A stretch of DNA of 35,403 nt, from positions 1 to 35,403 of the forward strand of contig JAHHGO010000004.1 in assembly GCA_023252275.1 (NCBI GenBank). Direction: 5' to 3'. Below the pieces are notes generated by a model. That model saw only the letters and a program-made list of their open reading frames with translations. It had not been told where the DNA came from and did not search any database. Each line of letters opens with the position of its first letter. Positions within the stretch are counted from its first letter, which is position 1. This document shows, in pieces, positions 17,927-26,279 of this stretch. This stretch comes from Alphaproteobacteria bacterium (GTDB lineage Bacteria > Pseudomonadota > Alphaproteobacteria > UBA11222). The translations under genes were made by a program, and so were the position numbers.

Positions 17927-18577
17927 ATGCCGGAACTCACACCTGAGCTGCTGTTGCGCGCCTATGCCCATGGATATTTTCCCATGGCGGAGCGGCGCGA
18001 TGATCCGGAACTGTTCTGGCTTGATCCCGAACTGCGCGGCATTTTGCCGCTGGAGCATTTTCACATATCACGCAGGCTGGCGCGCACCATTCGTTCGGAG
18101 CGCTTTGAGATACGCATCGACAGCGCCTTCGAGCAGGTCATGCGGGCCTGCGCCGCGCCCCGCCCCGGCCATGATGAAAGCTGGATCAATGAACAGATTA
18201 TCAGCCTCTATACCGCCCTGTTTGAACAGGGTCATGCCCATTGCGTGGAATGCTGTATGGATGGCGAACTTATGGGCGGCATCTATGGCGTGCAGCTAGG
18301 CGCGGCGTTTTTCGGTGAAAGCATGTTCAGCCGGGCGCGCGACGCCAGCAAAGTCGCCCTGACGCATCTGGTGGCGCGTCTGCGCGCGGGCGGGTTTATG
18401 CTGCTGGACACGCAATTTCTGACGCCGCATCTGGCCCAGTTTGGCGGCGAGGAAATTCCACGCGCGAAGTATCAGCAATTATTACGCCGCGCCATCAATA
18501 GCGCGGGCGATTTTTACTCCCTGCCCGGTCATTGTTCCGGCAGGGAGGTTTTGCAATCAATCACCCAGACATCATAG
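17927..18577 (+). CDS. aat: Leucyl/phenylalanyl-tRNA--protein transferase
   Basis: 216 aa; LLLRAYAHGYFPMAERRDDPELFWLDPELRGILPLEHFHISRRLAR, GGIYGVQLGAAFFGESMFSRARDASKVAL. Confidence 0.96.
   Translation: MPELTPELLLRAYAHGYFPMAERRDDPELFWLDPELRGILPLEHFHISRRLARTIRSERFEIRIDSAFEQVMRACAAPRPGHDESWINEQIISLYTALFEQGHAHCVECCMDGELMGGIYGVQLGAAFFGESMFSRARDASKVALTHLVARLRAGGFMLLDTQFLTPHLAQFGGEEIPRAKYQQLLRRAINSAGDFYSLPGHCSGREVLQSITQTS
18517..18547. terminator. Hairpin in the convergent aat / DUF2155 3' overlap, possible bidirectional terminator
   Basis: CTCCCTGCCcGG-loop-CCGGCAGGGAG flanked by TTTTT on the left and GTTTTG on the right. Confidence 0.45.
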
Positions 18578-19110
18578 ATCGGATGCTCCAGCGCCGACAG
18601 GGCCGGGCTGGATGCAAACATCCATCCCGAAAAAACATTCTGTCCCTTGGCCTTGCCGCTGGCCGCCGTGACAGCCGTGCCAAAATCCTCGATCTCAAGA
18701 TAGGCGCTGGTTTCGGGGGGTTCTTCCGGCGGGCGTTTGTGGCAAGTGCGGGCCGTGATCTGAAGCGAGCCGAATTGCGCCGGCTTGTCGATCGGCGCTT
18801 CAAATGACAGGATGCGGCCGGTGATCTTGTCGAGGCCATTCAAACTGACCGTTCTGGCGCGGCGCTGCTCTTCCGTTTCAACTTCAGGCGCCGGCAGCGC
18901 CGCGGGCGCTGAGGCCGCGGGCGGCGGCTGATTCCAGGGCGCAACGCCGCCAAGCTCTTCCTCCAGGCTGGGCACATCCAGCGCGGGTTCCGGTTCGGAA
19001 GGGGGAATGATGTCCTGCGCCACTGACGGGCCCGGCGCCATCAGCACAATGATCAGCATTGCAAATGACCATTTGCCGCCCGGCGCATTTATGAAACTGA
19101 TGCGGCGCAT
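18529..19110 (-). CDS. DUF2155 domain-containing exported protein
   Basis: 193 aa; signal peptide; TVSLNGLDKITGRILSFEAPIDKPAQFGSLQITARTCHKRPPEEPPETSAYLEI...VFSGWMFASSPALSALEHPIYDVWVIDC. Confidence 0.92.
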   Translation of the reverse strand: MRRISFINAPGGKWSFAMLIIVLMAPGPSVAQDIIPPSEPEPALDVPSLEEELGGVAPWNQPPPAASAPAALPAPEVETEEQRRARTVSLNGLDKITGRILSFEAPIDKPAQFGSLQITARTCHKRPPEEPPETSAYLEIEDFGTAVTAASGKAKGQNVFSGWMFASSPALSALEHPIYDVWVIDCKTSLPEQ

Positions 19111-19112
19111 CT

Positions 19113-19892
19113 CTAACCCTTCAAACGCGCGGCAAAACGCAGCCGGACATAATCCGCCGTCCAGTTGCCCCGCGAATCACACAGAGAGGGCTTTAGCAGA
19201 TCGATAACTTCCTGACGGATGGCGTCGCGTTTTTCATCCGGCAGCAGGCGGAAGAAAGGCCCCCTGAAGGTTTCCAGCCAGCCTTCGATTCCGGTTGGCA
19301 AGGGCGTCGGGCGCGGCGCCAATTCTATATTGTCCACCTGAAAACCGCCCGCCGTCAGCCTAACGGCGTATTCATCAGGCGTTGGAAAGAACCAGGGCGA
19401 AACCTCGCTCTCATCCAGACCGTAACGCCGGGCCACCGCCCGAAGGGCGGTCACGATTGCCGCCACATTGCCGTGGCCGCCAAATTCGCCAACGAACCGG
19501 CCGCCCGGACGCAAGGCTTTGGCGACGGCGTGAATCACCAGATCGGGCTGCAATATCCAGTGCAGCACCGCATTTGTGAAAACGGCGTCAAAACATTGGG
19601 TGAAAGGCAAATCCCTGGCGTCGCCGCTGATGGCGTTGACACCGCTGGCGCGCGCCGCCGCCAGCAGCGGCGGGCTTGAATCAATCCCGGTAAGTTCCGC
19701 GCCCCGCGCCATAATGGACAGGCTGAGCGCGCCATCCCCGCACCCCAGATCCAATATCCGCTCGCCCGGTCGCGGGTTTAACAAATCAACCACGGGGCTG
19801 GCCAGATCCGCAACAAACCGGGCATTCCGCGCATAGGATTCGGCCTGCCATAGCTGCGTGCCGGAAATGGCCGATTCGGGAGAGACTGCCAT
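19113..19892 (-). CDS. Class I SAM-dependent methyltransferase
   Basis: ERILDLGCGDGALSLSIMARGAELTGIDSSPPLLAAAR, FDAVFTNAVLHWI, ALRPGGRFVGEFGG; start revised from 19931 to MAVSPES. Confidence 0.9.
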   Translation of the reverse strand: MAVSPESAISGTQLWQAESYARNARFVADLASPVVDLLNPRPGERILDLGCGDGALSLSIMARGAELTGIDSSPPLLAAARASGVNAISGDARDLPFTQCFDAVFTNAVLHWILQPDLVIHAVAKALRPGGRFVGEFGGHGNVAAIVTALRAVARRYGLDESEVSPWFFPTPDEYAVRLTAGGFQVDNIELAPRPTPLPTGIEGWLETFRGPFFRLLPDEKRDAIRQEVIDLLKPSLCDSRGNWTADYVRLRFAARLKG

Positions 19893-19896
19893 TATA

Positions 19897-20388
19897 TCAT
19901 TTCTTTTCAGCACCGCCGCCGGCGGCGTCACCGTCTTTCGCGCTGGAACTGCCGGAGGAATAAATAGCCTGACTAATCAAACTCATTAAATCAATCGAGC
20001 CCTGGGTGAAGCGAATCTCGTCGCCGCTTTGCAGATAGTCCTCGCTGCCACCCGCCTCCAGCGACAGATAGGTCGCGCCCAGCAAGCCTTCGCTGGTGAT
20101 CTTGGCCGACGAATCATCGGGAAGCTGAACCCCCTGATGGATGTCCAATTCTATCACGGCCTGATAAGTATTTGGATCAAGCCTTTGATCTATAACGGTT
20201 CCGACCTTGATGCCCGACACGCGCACATCACTGCCCAACGTCAATCCATCGACCCGGTTGAATTTGGCAATCAGCCTGAAACCGCCATCGCTGGTGATGC
20301 TACTGGTGGAATAACCAAAGGCCACAAAGATACCAGCCACTGCGAGCACCGCCGCACCGATCATGGTCTCGACTAGATTTCCCCCCAT
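19897..20388 (-). CDS. mlaD: Outer-membrane lipid asymmetry maintenance protein MlaD (MCE domain)
   Basis: 163 aa; N-terminal TM; FRLIAKFNRVDGLTLGSDVRVSGIKVGTVIDQRLDPNTYQAVIELDI...GLLGATYLSLEAGGSEDYLQSGDEI. Confidence 0.94.
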   Translation of the reverse strand: MGGNLVETMIGAAVLAVAGIFVAFGYSTSSITSDGGFRLIAKFNRVDGLTLGSDVRVSGIKVGTVIDQRLDPNTYQAVIELDIHQGVQLPDDSSAKITSEGLLGATYLSLEAGGSEDYLQSGDEIRFTQGSIDLMSLISQAIYSSGSSSAKDGDAAGGGAEKK

Positions 20389-20390
20389 GA

Positions 20391-20777
20391 TCAGCCTTCC
20401 GGCTTCCAGGCTTCATAGGCGCCCGCGGCTTTGGGTTTGACGGCTCCGGTCAGGATGCTGCCCTTCGGGCGATAGGCGTTTGGCGTGCCGGTTTGATTCG
20501 GCAGATGGGCGCGTTCATATTTTTTGTGCTTGTGCGTCGCCTCACCAGGCAATTCGTCCACGGTATGATGCAGCCAGATATGCCATTCCGGCGGGATGCG
20601 TGAAGCCTCCACATCGCCATTATAAATCACCCAGCGGCGATCCCGTTTGCGCTCGCGGTAATAGATATTGCCGTTGGAATCGGTCCCGACCCGGACCCCT
20701 TTTCGCCATGTCCATAAGCGGGTTCCGGCGCTTTGCCCGTCCCACCAGGTGAATAGCTGCTTGATCAGGCTGCTCAT
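20391..20777 (-). CDS. NADH:ubiquinone oxidoreductase subunit NDUFA12 family protein
   Basis: 128 aa; GTRLWTWRKGVRVGTDSNGNIYYRERKRDRRWVIYNGDVEASRIPPEWHIWLHHTVDELP. Confidence 0.94.
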   Translation of the reverse strand: MSSLIKQLFTWWDGQSAGTRLWTWRKGVRVGTDSNGNIYYRERKRDRRWVIYNGDVEASRIPPEWHIWLHHTVDELPGEATHKHKKYERAHLPNQTGTPNAYRPKGSILTGAVKPKAAGAYEAWKPEG

Positions 20778-21030
20778 AGGATCTCCAGTTTGGCTAAATC
20801 AGGCTCAGCGCGCAAATCAACGCGAAGCAGCGCTGAATCCGAGGCGAATATGGCATCGGCGATGACGAAGGTCCAGCGCATAAGGTCCTGTCCCCGGCAA
20901 GGTGGTGCGGCTGCAAACCGTCTCACAAAAAATTTTTCCGATAGTGTGATTTTTGCTGCCACCATGAAGCCTGCACACCAATATATTGATTTATAATGAT
21001 AATTTATATAGGGCAGCGTTAAGGTGAAAG

Positions 21031-21075
21031 TTATACACACCCCGGTATGTTGTGGACATAGGGATTTTATCCACA
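21031..21075. promoter_or_regulatory. Cluster of DnaA-box-like 9-mers upstream of nrdJ
   Basis: TTATACACA (21031-21039), TGTGGACAT (21051-21059, reverse, two mismatches to TTATNCACA), TTATCCACA (21067-21075, perfect consensus). Confidence 0.65.
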
Positions 21076-21234
21076 AAATCTTGTTGCGCTTATTTCTCTA
21101 TCGCCTAGTCTTGGTGGTCCCTGGTTGATAAGACACCAGATGTAGTGCTGATGAACAAATATTCGAATCCATCATCGCATTGCGTCCTGAAAGTCTCAGC
21201 CAGACCAGACAAACAATGAATCAGGGCGGTAAAT

Positions 21235-24200
21235 ATGCGCGTGAAGCGTCACTATACGAAAGCAGGCCAGTCTCCCTACGCCAACATCGCGTTTCGCACG
21301 GCGAATAGCGAGATTCGCAATCCCGACGGATCGACGGTGTTCCAATTGCAGGGCATCAGCGTGCCTGCAAGCTGGAGTCAGGTAGCTTGTGACGTTCTGG
21401 CGCAGAAATATTTTCGCAAGGCCGGCGTACCGGTGGAACTGCTTCCCGTCGAGGAAGCGGATGTGCCAGCCTGGTTGTGGCGCAATGTGCCGGACGAGGT
21501 GGCGCTTCAGCGGATCGATCCCACCAAGCGCTTTGGACCCGAAATGCAGGCCGTGCAGGTATTTGACCGGATGGCGGGCGCCTGGACCTATTGGGGCTGG
21601 AAGGGCGGCTATTTCGACAGTCAGGACGATGCGCGCGCCTTTTTCGATGAAATGCGCTACATGCTGGCCAACCAGATGTGCGCCCCTAACAGCCCGCAAT
21701 GGTTCAATACCGGCCTGCATTGGGCGTATGGCATTGATGGGCCGGCGCAGGGCCATTTCTTTGTCGACCATCAGAGCGGCGAAGTGCAGCGCTCCAGCAG
21801 CGCCTATGAGCGCCCCCAGCCGCATGCCTGTTTCATTCAGAGCGTCAGCGATGATCTGGTGAACGAGGGTGGCATTATGGATTTATGGGTGCGCGAAGCG
21901 CGCCTGTTCAAATATGGCTCCGGCACCGGAACCAATTTTTCCGCCCTGCGCGGCGAAAATGAATCGCTGTCCGGCGGCGGCAAATCCTCCGGTCTGATGA
22001 GCTTTCTGCGCATTGGCGATCGCGCCGCGGGGGCCATCAAATCCGGCGGCACCACAAGGCGCGCCGCCAAAATGGTGATCGTGGATGTGGATCACCCTGA
22101 CATTGAAACCTTTATCGACTGGAAAATGCTCGAGGAGCAGAAAGTCGCCGCTCTGGTTTCCGGTTCAAAGCTGCTTGAAAAACATCTCAACGCCGTCATG
22201 CGCGCCTGCATTAATTGCAAAAGTGACGGTGATGAATGTTTCGATGCGAAAAAGAACCCGGCCCTGCGGCAGGAAATTCGCAACGCCCGCGCCATGATGG
22301 TGCCGGAAAATTATATTCAGCGCGCGGTGCAGCTTGCCCGGCAGGGATATAAGCGAATTGATTTCCCGACCTTCGACACTGACTGGGATTCCGAAGCCTA
22401 TCTGACTGTCTCCGGGCAAAACTCCAATAATTCCGTGCGGGTAACAGACGAGTTTCTGAAAGCGGTTGAACTGGACAAGGAATGGACATTAACCCGGCGC
22501 ATTGACGGCGTCCCGACCAAGACCCTGCCCGCCCGCAAATTATGGGATCGCATTGGCGAGGCCGCCTGGGCGTCCGCCGATCCGGGGCTGCAATTTCACA
22601 CCACCATCAATGATTGGCACACCTGCCCCAAAAGCGGGCCAATCCGGGCATCCAACCCCTGTTCGGAATATATGTTCCTGGATGATACAGCGTGCAATCT
22701 GGCCTCGCTTAATCTGATGCGGTTCCAGGATGGCGTGGACGCGTTTGATGTGGCGGGCTTCTCTCACGCCGTGGCGCTGTGGACCATAGTGCTGGAAATT
22801 TCGGTCATGATGGCGCAGTTCCCGTCCAAGCGTATTGCTGAACTCTCCTATAAATATCGCACGCTTGGACTGGGCTTTGCCAATCTCGGCGGTCTGCTGA
22901 TGGGCATGGGGCTTGGCTATGACAGCGCCGCGGGTCGCGCCATTGCCGGCGGCATTTCCGCCCTTATGACCGGCATCGCCTATGCCACCTCGGCCGAGAT
23001 GGCGCGCGAGCTGGGCGCATTCCCGGGCTATGAGCGCAATGCCGAAGCAATGTTGCAGGTGATGCGCAATCATCAGCGCGCAGCGCATGGTGAAAATCAC
23101 GGCTATGAAGGGCTGCATACGCCGCCCGTACCGCTCGACGCGGCCAGTTGCCCGGACACAGCACTGATCGCAGCGGCCAAAGCCGCCTGGAACCGGGCCG
23201 TGATTCTGGGCAAGGCGCATGGCTATCGCAATGCGCAGGCCAGCGTGATTGCGCCGACCGGCACGATCGGCCTGGTGATGGATTGCGATACGACTGGAAT
23301 CGAGCCGGATTTCGCGCTGGTCAAATTCAAGAAGCTGGCCGGTGGCGGTTATTTCAAGATCATCAATCAGACCGTGCCGCCTGCACTGCAGGTGCTGGGT
23401 TATAGCCAGCAGCAGATCGAGACCATTATCGATTATGCGGTTGGCCGCGGCACCCTGGCCGGCGCCCCCGGCATTAATCACGAATCACTGCGCGCGCGCG
23501 GTTTTGGACAGACGCAATTGGACATCGTTGAAGCGGGACTCGAATCGGCCTTTGACATCAAGTTCGTGTTCAACAAATGGTCGCTGGGCGAGGATTTCCT
23601 GACCGGTGTACTGGGTATCAGCAAGGAACTGTCCGAGGATGTGAATTTCAATCTGCTGGGCGAGCTTGGCTTTACCCAGGCCGAGATCGAAGCGGCCAAT
23701 CTCTATTGCTGCGGCACGATGACGCTGGAAGGCGCGCCGGGGCTGAAGAACGAACATCTGCCGGTGTTTGATTGCGCCAATCCTTGCGGGCGCATCGGCA
23801 AGCGCTATCTGAGCGTGGACAGCCATATTGAAATGATGGCCGCCTGCCAGCCCTTCATTTCGGGCGCCATCTCCAAAACCATCAACATGCCGAATGACGC
23901 CACGATTGAAGAATGCTCGCGCGCCTATATGAAATCCTGGCGGCTGGGCATCAAGGCCAACGCGCTGTATCGCGACGGATCAAAACTCAGCCAGCCGCTG
24001 AACGCGCAATTGCTCGACCAGGATGTGGAAACCGCGCAGGAGACCGTGCAGACGGTTATCGAGGCGCCCGCAGCCGCGCGTGCGCAACTGGTCGCCGAAC
24101 AGATGGCGCACCATACGATGGAAAAAGCCGCCGCGCGACGGCGGCTTCCGCAACGCCGCAAGGGCTATACCCAGAAGGCGATTGTCGGCGGACACAAGGT

Positions 24201-24891
24201 TTATTTGCGCACCGGCGAATATGAAGATGGCAAGCTGGGTGAAATTTTCATCGACATGCACAAGGAAGGCGCGGCCTTTCGCAGCCTGATGAATAATTAC
24301 GCCATCGCCATTTCCATTGGCCTGCAGTATGGCGTGCCGCTGGAGGAATTTGTCGACGCCTTCACCTTTACCCGCTTTGAACCGGCGGGAATGGTGCAGG
24401 GCAATGACGTGATCAAAAGCGCCACCTCGATTGTCGATTATGTGTTCCGCGAACTGGCCATTTCCTATCTGGGGCGCGGGGATCTGGCGCATGTCGCACC
24501 CGACGAATATCATTTCGACGCGATGGGTACGGGCATTGAAGGGGTAACCGGGCAGGTCCAGAAGGTTACCAGCACTGGTTTTGTGCGCAGCCGTCTGGTC
24601 GTGCTGCCCGGGGGGGCCGCCAGCCGGGCGGACGACGCGGCGCAGCAGGAATTGCAGGCCAGCCTGCTCAGCGAAATGCGGACCGGCACCGGCCCCATGG
24701 TCAGCAGCGAAAATTTTGCCATAAGCGCCACGATCAGCAGCGGCGGCAAGACGCAGACCAGCCTTCTGATGGAGGCGCAGGTAAAAGGTTATGAGGGTGA
24801 AAGTTGCGGCGAATGCGGGAATTTCACGCTGGTTCGCAACGGTACCTGTATGAAGTGCAACACATGTGGAGCGACCAATGGTTGCTCGTAA
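21235..24891 (+). CDS. nrdJ: Vitamin B12-dependent (class II) ribonucleoside-diphosphate reductase
   Basis: 1218 aa; [74 protein letters not shown]-terminal Cys-rich [28 protein letters not shown]. Confidence 0.96.
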   Translation: MRVKRHYTKAGQSPYANIAFRTANSEIRNPDGSTVFQLQGISVPASWSQVACDVLAQKYFRKAGVPVELLPVEEADVPAWLWRNVPDEVALQRIDPTKRFGPEMQAVQVFDRMAGAWTYWGWKGGYFDSQDDARAFFDEMRYMLANQMCAPNSPQWFNTGLHWAYGIDGPAQGHFFVDHQSGEVQRSSSAYERPQPHACFIQSVSDDLVNEGGIMDLWVREARLFKYGSGTGTNFSALRGENESLSGGGKSSGLMSFLRIGDRAAGAIKSGGTTRRAAKMVIVDVDHPDIETFIDWKMLEEQKVAALVSGSKLLEKHLNAVMRACINCKSDGDECFDAKKNPALRQEIRNARAMMVPENYIQRAVQLARQGYKRIDFPTFDTDWDSEAYLTVSGQNSNNSVRVTDEFLKAVELDKEWTLTRRIDGVPTKTLPARKLWDRIGEAAWASADPGLQFHTTINDWHTCPKSGPIRASNPCSEYMFLDDTACNLASLNLMRFQDGVDAFDVAGFSHAVALWTIVLEISVMMAQFPSKRIAELSYKYRTLGLGFANLGGLLMGMGLGYDSAAGRAIAGGISALMTGIAYATSAEMARELGAFPGYERNAEAMLQVMRNHQRAAHGENHGYEGLHTPPVPLDAASCPDTALIAAAKAAWNRAVILGKAHGYRNAQASVIAPTGTIGLVMDCDTTGIEPDFALVKFKKLAGGGYFKIINQTVPPALQVLGYSQQQIETIIDYAVGRGTLAGAPGINHESLRARGFGQTQLDIVEAGLESAFDIKFVFNKWSLGEDFLTGVLGISKELSEDVNFNLLGELGFTQAEIEAANLYCCGTMTLEGAPGLKNEHLPVFDCANPCGRIGKRYLSVDSHIEMMAACQPFISGAISKTINMPNDATIEECSRAYMKSWRLGIKANALYRDGSKLSQPLNAQLLDQDVETAQETVQTVIEAPAAARAQLVAEQMAHHTMEKAAARRRLPQRRKGYTQKAIVGGHKVYLRTGEYEDGKLGEIFIDMHKEGAAFRSLMNNYAIAISIGLQYGVPLEEFVDAFTFTRFEPAGMVQGNDVIKSATSIVDYVFRELAISYLGRGDLAHVAPDEYHFDAMGTGIEGVTGQVQKVTSTGFVRSRLVVLPGGAASRADDAAQQELQASLLSEMRTGTGPMVSSENFAISATISSGGKTQTSLLMEAQVKGYEGESCGECGNFTLVRNGTCMKCNTCGATNGCS

Positions 24892-24916
24892 CATAAGCTT
24901 ACCAGGAAATTAAGGA

Positions 24917-24978
24917 TTTTCGGCAGTTAGTTGCGTTGCGTACCTCCGAATAGTCATCGGAGTCTTCCCTGCTGAAAA
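24917..24978 (+). ncRNA. Candidate structured RNA element (sRNA or leader) upstream of the GNAT-cNMP gene
   Basis: TTTTCGGCAG (24917-24926) pairs with CTGCTGAAAA (24969-24978) with one G-U; internal perfect hairpin CTCCGA-ATAGTCA-TCGGAG (24944-24962); followed directly by an intrinsic terminator. Confidence 0.45.
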
Positions 24979-24980
24979 CT

Positions 24981-25017
24981 GGGGCCGCCTGGCATTGCCG
25001 TGACGGCCCCCTTTTTT
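24981..25017 (+). terminator. Intrinsic terminator
   Basis: GGGGCCG...CGGCCCC followed by CTTTTTT. Confidence 0.85.
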
Positions 25018-25061
25018 CGGGCCTTAACCCTGTATTCATCAAGTTCATCCAATGTTTACAG

Positions 25062-26276
25062 ATGTTAGACGGCGCCCCGCAAAGCTCAAAACTTCAGGTC
25101 TTCATCGCGCGTGATGATGAGGAACGGCGCCGTATTTACCGCTTCCGGTACCGGGTCAAGGTCGAAGAGCTGGACGCCAAACCGCCGCACGCCAATCATC
25201 GCACCAAAGAAATCGTCGATCCGCTCGACAAATCCGCAATGCATATTTACGTCGCCCAATCGGCCGGCCATGATCTGGTGGCGTCGGCGCGGATTAATGT
25301 CAGGCTGGCCGAGAACAATCTTTCCGATATTACCAGTCTGGAAGGGTTTGGCCCGTTTCGTGAATTCGGCGTGCAGTCTTTGTCGCTTAGCGGCCAGCTC
25401 GTGATTTCGCCCAAATGGGCCAGCAGCCAGGCGGCGTCATTGGCGCTGAGCGCCATCTATAAACTTGCCCGCCAGAATGACAGCCTGTTTGATTTCACCC
25501 AATGCGCACCGGCCCTGCTGCCGCTCTATCAAAGGCTGGGCTATCGTCAGTTCCGCGAAAATTTCATGGATGACGCGCTGGGCTATCAGGTGCCGCTGGT
25601 GATGGTGACACAGGATTTTCAGCATCTGGCCAAGGTTAAATCACCGCTGACTCAGATCGCGCGCGGCATGAACAATCCACCGGAAACCGGCAACTGGTTC
25701 TCGCGCGCCTATCCGGATTATGCCCATGCGCCGGTCGAGGCCGCGATGGCGGATGATGAATTCTGGCATTTTCTGGCGCGCAAACTGAACCAGACGCCAA
25801 ACGCCGGGATACCGCTGCTGGAGGGGCTGGGCTATCAGGAAGCCATGGCCTTTATTCGTGCGGGATCGGTGCTGAATTGCCGCAAGAATATGCCGATCGT
25901 CAAGGCCGGCCAGATGGGCAAGGAAATGTTTGTGATCCTGTCCGGTGCGGTCAAGGTTCTGGCGGGACCGGACAAAGCCGAAGTCGCGCGGCTTAATCGC
26001 GGCGATATATTTGGCGAGCTGGCCTATCTGTCCGAAGTGCCGCGCACCGCTGATGTCGTAACGACAGAAGATACCGAACTGCTGGTTCTAAGCCAGGACA
26101 TTGTCCGCCGCATTATGGACAAAATGCCGGCCATCGCCGCGCGTGTTTTGTTCAACCTGTCGCTGATCCTGTGCAGCCGGGTGGGCCAATCCACCCGAGA
26201 TCTGGTCACCGCCACATCCCCGCAGCAGCCAGCCGGAATTCTGCCGGGGCTTGTTCCGCTAACCTCCAAACCATAG
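25062..26276 (+). CDS. FeeM/N-acyl-amino-acid-synthase-like GNAT domain fused to a C-terminal cyclic-nucleotide-binding domain
   Basis: 404 aa; N-term VFIARDDEERRRIYRFRYRVKVEEL...LVISPKWASSQAASLALSAIYKLA...CAPALLPLYQRLGYRQFRENFMDDALGYQVPLVMV; C-term phosphate-binding-cassette-like GDIFGELAYLSEVPRTADVVTTEDTELLVLS. Confidence 0.85.
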   Translation: MLDGAPQSSKLQVFIARDDEERRRIYRFRYRVKVEELDAKPPHANHRTKEIVDPLDKSAMHIYVAQSAGHDLVASARINVRLAENNLSDITSLEGFGPFREFGVQSLSLSGQLVISPKWASSQAASLALSAIYKLARQNDSLFDFTQCAPALLPLYQRLGYRQFRENFMDDALGYQVPLVMVTQDFQHLAKVKSPLTQIARGMNNPPETGNWFSRAYPDYAHAPVEAAMADDEFWHFLARKLNQTPNAGIPLLEGLGYQEAMAFIRAGSVLNCRKNMPIVKAGQMGKEMFVILSGAVKVLAGPDKAEVARLNRGDIFGELAYLSEVPRTADVVTTEDTELLVLSQDIVRRIMDKMPAIAARVLFNLSLILCSRVGQSTRDLVTATSPQQPAGILPGLVPLTSKP

Positions 26277-26279
26277 AAA

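Noticed and set aside
20987-21008. GATAAT-like repeats (TATAATGATAATTTATAT) as a Fur box near nrdJ
   Set aside because: No dyad symmetry comparable to the tonB site; better explained as AT-rich sequence
21133-21148. ACACCAGATGTAGTGC as an NrdR box upstream of nrdJ
   Set aside because: Only an approximate match to the remembered consensus, and no second box at the expected ~3-turn spacing was found
22540-24894. Large minus-strand ORFs (22540-23481 and 23980-24894)
   Set aside because: Antisense to nrdJ; His/Arg/Gln-rich shadow translations with no recognisable domain
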